Below, piece by piece: positions 6,922 to 9,111 of a stretch of DNA of 9,111 nucleotides (position 1 is its first letter; every line of letters begins with the position of its first letter). A program made the position numbers and the translations under genes. The stretch is from Brevundimonas sp. UBA7635. Lineage in GTDB: Bacteria > Pseudomonadota > Alphaproteobacteria > Caulobacterales > Caulobacteraceae. The notes beneath the pieces were generated by a model, which was not told where the DNA came from, did no database searches, and saw only the letters and a list, made by a program, of their open reading frames with translations. The stretch lies in contig DLIT01000031.1 in NCBI GenBank assembly GCA_002483865.1, positions 6,164 to 15,274 of the forward strand. The letters are read 5' to 3'.

Positions 6922-7059
6922 TCAACTGCGCGCTGATTGTGAACTGGAGGTCACGGCCTTACCGGCGGCGGAGACATCGCGGCCTATACCTTCGATGGTA
7001 TTGCAGGCCGAGGTGGCCAGGGCTGCGGCGATGATACCGAGGGCAAGAAGCTTGCGCAT
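6922..7059 (-). CDS. Entericidin A/B-family small lipoprotein
   Basis: On the minus strand an ATG at 7059 opens a 45-residue frame ending in TGA at 6922-6924. It has a basic start (MRKLL), a hydrophobic stretch to about residue 17, then a lipobox-like TSAC with Cys19 as the likely lipidation site. Mature CNTIEGIGRDVSAAGKAV closely resembles entericidins, which have C-N-T-x-x-G-x-G-x-D-x-x-x-x-G after lipidation, so this is a strong family call for so short a gene. Entericidins are envelope lipoproteins; in E. coli they were described as an antidote/toxin pair affecting lysis in stationary phase, and their roles elsewhere are unclear. Only one copy is seen here. GGGGA lies about 9 nt before the ATG on the coding strand. 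The gene is divergent from the ThDP enzyme gene and shares an 88-nt intergenic region with a palindrome. Confidence 0.85.
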   Translation of the reverse strand: MRKLLALGIIAAALATSACNTIEGIGRDVSAAGKAVTSSSQSARS

Positions 7060-7095
7060 GTGAGAAATCCCCGAAAATGGTTGACGGCTGTTGGA

Positions 7096-7116
7096 TGACC
7101 ACGGTGACCGTGGTCA
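7096..7116. promoter_or_regulatory. Perfect palindrome with 10-bp arms in a divergent promoter region
   Basis: Arms TGACCACGGT (7096-7105) and ACCGTGGTCA (7107-7116) are exact reverse complements around one central G at 7106. It lies 31 nt before the ThDP enzyme start and 36 nt before the entericidin start, so one dimeric regulator could control both. A 1-nt centre suits a protein-binding operator better than an RNA hairpin. A TTGACC on the minus strand (7117-7112) overlaps the right arm and TTGACG on the plus strand lies at 7081-7086, though neither has a clear -10 at standard spacing. The regulator is unknown and is not encoded in this window. Confidence 0.55.
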
Positions 7117-7132
7117 AGTCAGGGTGCAATCT

Positions 7133-7140
7133 GCTAACGG
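7133..7140 (+). promoter_or_regulatory. Possible -10 element before the ThDP enzyme gene
   Basis: GCTAACGG at 7133-7140 matches the GCTA half of the Caulobacter -10 and ends 7 nt before the ATG at 7148, the same placement as the candidates before def and fmt. No good -35 sits 10-14 nt upstream, and the gene has no Shine-Dalgarno. If real, it would give a leaderless transcript, with the palindrome just upstream of the promoter core. Confidence 0.25.
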
Positions 7141-7147
7141 CGAACCT

Positions 7148-8812
7148 ATGACGCAAGCCTCAGCCAACGCCGCCCGCCGTCTTGTCGATACCCTGGTGAT
7201 GAACGGGGTGGATAAGGTCTTCTGTGTTCCGGGCGAAAGCTATCTGGCGGTACTGGATGCCCTCGCCGATGTGCGCGACCAGATCGAGGTCATTGTCTGC
7301 CGCCACGAAGCCGGGGCCGCCAACATGGCGGAGGCCTATGGCAAACTGACGGGCAAGCCGGGCATCTGCATGGTAACGCGCGGCCCTGGGGCCACCCACG
7401 CCTCGATTGGCGTCCATACGGCCCATCAGGATTCGACGCCGATGATCCTGTTTGTTGGCCAGATTGCCCTGACCGATCGCGGTCGCGGGGCCTTCCAGGA
7501 GGTGGACTACCGCGAGGTGTTCGGCGGCCTGGCCAAATGGGCGACGGAGATTGAAAGCCCCCAGCGCACCGTCGAGGTGGTGGAGCGGGCCTTTGCCACG
7601 GCACTTCAAGGGCGTATGGGTCCGGTGGTCGTGGCCCTGCCTGAAAACATCCTGCACGAAGAAGGCGGCCCTGCACCGGTGCGTCCGGTCACCCCGGCGC
7701 GCTCGGCCCTGGACCCCGCCTTCGTCCAACAGGTCGCCGCACGCCTGGCCAAAGCCGAGCGCCCGCTTCTGGTCCTGGGCGGATCGGGCTGGAGCGATGA
7801 GGCGGCCTCGGCCCTGTCCGGCTGGGCTGAGGGGCTGGGGCTTCCGCTGGCCCTGTCCTTCCGCCGCAAGGACCTGATAGCTAACGACCACCCGGCCTAT
7901 GCCGGTGACCTGGGCCTGGGGGTGAACCCGCACCTGGTCGAGCGGGTGAAGGCGTCTGATCTGATCATCGCCATTGGCGCGCGTCTGGGCGAGAACCCGA
8001 CCCAGGGCTATACGCTTCTGGATCGCAGCCGCACGGCCGAGACCCTGATCCACATCCATCCGGGGGCGGAGGAACTGGGCCGTGTCTGGGCCCCGGCCCT
8101 GTCGGCGGCGGCGGATAATTCTCTGGCGGCCCTGGCCCTGTCGCAGATCGAGCCGGGCCGGACCTGGCATGACGAGGCCCAGGCCGCCCACGCCGACTTC
8201 ATCGCCTTCTCCAGCCCCATCGAGACGGGGGGCGCGGTCAACATGAGCCAGGTCATTGCCCACCTGGCCGAGGCCCTGCCGCGCGATGCCATCCTGACCA
8301 ACGGTGCCGGGAACTTTGCTGCCTGGCTGCATCGCTTCCACCGACACCAGGCCCGCCGCACCCAGCTGGCCCCCACCTCGGGTGCCATGGGCTATGGCTA
8401 TCCGGCAGCGCTCGGTGCCAAGGCCGTCCACCCCCACCGCGAGGTGGTCTGCATCGCCGGTGACGGCGACTTCATGATGAGCGCCAATGAGATGGCCACC
8501 GCGGCCCAGTATGGCCTGGGGGTCGTCGTCGTCGTGGTCGACAACGGCACCTTTGGCACCATCCGCATGCACCAGGAGCGGGAATATCCGGCGCGCGTCA
8601 TCGCCACGGACCTGAAGAACCCCGACTTCGTGAAGTATGCCGAGGCCTTTGGGGCTTTTGCCGTGCGGGTCGAGACGACCGACGCCTTCCCCGCCGCCCT
8701 CCAGGCCGCGCGCGAGGCCGCCGCGACCGGCCAGCCGGCCCTGATCCATCTGGTCACCGAGGCCGAGCAGATCGCGCCGGGCCGGACGATCAGCCAGCTG
8801 CGGGCTGGCTAG
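7148..8812 (+). CDS. ThDP-dependent enzyme, acetolactate synthase large-subunit type
   Basis: This 554-residue protein has the three-domain layout of the family: ThDP N-terminal domain (about 5-170), central domain (about 190-325) and ThDP C-terminal domain (about 365-545). FCVPGESYLAVLDAL (25-39) and CRHEAGAANMAEAYG (51-65) hold the catalytic Glu54 that activates the cofactor. RGAFQEVDYREV (113-124) resembles the AFQE segment of acetolactate synthases. GDG at 438-440 followed by DNGTFG (465-470, Asn466) is the ThDP/Mg2+ motif. No ilvN-like regulatory subunit lies next to it, and the branched-chain pathway is not nearby, so it may be a catabolic or other ThDP enzyme (decarboxylase, carboligase or lyase); the substrate cannot be read from motifs. 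The ATG at 7148 is preferred over the in-frame TTG at 7091, which would run through the palindrome and add an untypical leader. Confidence 0.88.
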   Translation: MTQASANAARRLVDTLVMNGVDKVFCVPGESYLAVLDALADVRDQIEVIVCRHEAGAANMAEAYGKLTGKPGICMVTRGPGATHASIGVHTAHQDSTPMILFVGQIALTDRGRGAFQEVDYREVFGGLAKWATEIESPQRTVEVVERAFATALQGRMGPVVVALPENILHEEGGPAPVRPVTPARSALDPAFVQQVAARLAKAERPLLVLGGSGWSDEAASALSGWAEGLGLPLALSFRRKDLIANDHPAYAGDLGLGVNPHLVERVKASDLIIAIGARLGENPTQGYTLLDRSRTAETLIHIHPGAEELGRVWAPALSAAADNSLAALALSQIEPGRTWHDEAQAAHADFIAFSSPIETGGAVNMSQVIAHLAEALPRDAILTNGAGNFAAWLHRFHRHQARRTQLAPTSGAMGYGYPAALGAKAVHPHREVVCIAGDGDFMMSANEMATAAQYGLGVVVVVVDNGTFGTIRMHQEREYPARVIATDLKNPDFVKYAEAFGAFAVRVETTDAFPAALQAAREAAATGQPALIHLVTEAEQIAPGRTISQLRAG

Positions 8813-8847
8813 ACAGAAACGGCGACGCCCGAACCGACCCGTCTTTG

Positions 8848-8886
8848 CATTAGGTGCAAGGAATTGCTCCGGCTGCTTGCCTAATG
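8848..8886. other. Imperfect inverted repeat between the ThDP gene and the DUF885-like gene
   Basis: CATTAG (8848-8853) pairs with CTAATG (8881-8886), and GCAAG (8856-8860) with CTTGC (8876-8880), giving 11 pairs with a 2-nt bulge (GT) and a 15-nt loop. It starts 35 nt after the ThDP gene stop and ends 46 nt before the next ATG. No T-run follows, so it may be a weak terminator, a processed 3' end, or a leader structure of the next gene. Confidence 0.35.
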
Positions 8887-8932
8887 GTCCGGCTTCGGAA
8901 AAACTGTGCCCTTTCAAGGTGAGGGGTTTTTC

Positions 8933-9111
8933 ATGCGTCGTCTTCTGATCTCGTCCGCTGCGGTTCTGGCCCTGTGCGCCGCTGCGCCTGCTGTCGCCAT
9001 GACCGACCAGGCCCCGGCCCCGGCCGCCAGCCAGGCCGAGAGCGAGGACGCGCGCCTGGCGGCCTTCTTCGAAAAGGCCTTCAACGACCGCCTGGCGCTC
9101 AGCCCGCAGCA
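8933..9111 (+). CDS. Exported protein, probably DUF885 family, 5' fragment
   Basis: The frame starts at the ATG at 8933 and runs off the window, giving 59 complete codons. A good ribosome site, AGGTGAGGGG, precedes the start by about 7 nt. Residues 1-22 (MRRLLISSAAVLALCAAAPAVA) form a classical signal peptide with an AVA cleavage site, followed by a Pro/Ala-rich linker (APAPAASQAESE). Then comes EDARLAAFFEKAFNDRLALSP, which resembles the start of DUF885 proteins, where a helix with F-F-E-x-x-F-x-x-x-L/V-x-L-S-P opens the mature domain. DUF885 proteins are usually about 600 residues, exported and metallopeptidase-like with an HExxH motif, which lies outside this window. The family call rests on a short stretch, so only the export signal is secure. 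The 120-nt gap after the ThDP gene suggests separate transcription. Confidence 0.65.
   Translation, partial: MRRLLISSAAVLALCAAAPAVAMTDQAPAPAASQAESEDARLAAFFEKAFNDRLALSPQ

Noticed and set aside
8521..8541. GTC-rich run in the ThDP gene
   Set aside because: It encodes the conserved hydrophobic valine strand just before the DNGTFG cofactor motif, so it is not an independent repeat.
7160..8917. A 585-residue open frame on the minus strand opposite the ThDP enzyme gene
   Set aside because: It is low in recognisable motifs, rich in Gly, Arg and Gln, and mirrors a gene with clear conserved motifs; long antisense frames are common at high G+C.

Overview
The window looks like chromosomal DNA of an alphaproteobacterium, most likely Caulobacteraceae (Brevundimonas/Caulobacter type). 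This rests on high G+C, codons ending mostly in G or C, the def/fmt/truA cluster, a short entericidin-type lipoprotein gene, and GCTA-type -10 elements set directly against start codons. The genus is inference from composition and gene style; no search was run.

Layout. (1) 1-775: the 3' end of a multi-spanning membrane protein gene (TIGR02587/DUF2391-like), followed after 2 nt by a small one-TM protein (TIGR02588-like); in the family these two form a known two-gene unit of unknown function. (2) 776-884: a 109-nt gap with a tandem 9-mer, a perfect 14-bp palindrome and a third half-site just before the next start. (3) 885-3804: a two-gene operon with a 20-nt overlap, a GNAT-type acetyltransferase and a 675-residue protein with a long soluble N-terminal part, a charged helical segment and two C-terminal membrane helices. 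I do not recognise the second protein; this pair is the best candidate for something undescribed. (4) 3929-4315: a YciA-like hotdog acyl-CoA thioesterase. (5) 4376-6872: a tight run of def (peptide deformylase), a 71-residue membrane protein, fmt (Met-tRNA formyltransferase) and truA (tRNA pseudouridine synthase). Fmt adds the formyl group to initiator Met-tRNA, Def removes it from new proteins, and TruA modifies tRNA anticodon arms, so this is a translation housekeeping cluster. (6) 6922-7059, minus strand: a 45-residue entericidin-like lipoprotein. (7) 7148-8812: a ThDP-dependent enzyme of the acetolactate synthase large-subunit type, divergent from the entericidin, with a perfect 10-bp-arm palindrome between them. 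(8) 8933-end: the start of an exported protein, probably DUF885.

No stretch over 300 bases lacks a gene. The gaps (776-884, 3805-3928, 4316-4375, 6873-6921, 7060-7147, 8813-8932) are each described below or are featureless; 3805-3928 holds only two 4-bp stem candidates and no clear promoter. No rRNA, tRNA, CRISPR array, insertion sequence or attachment site was seen.
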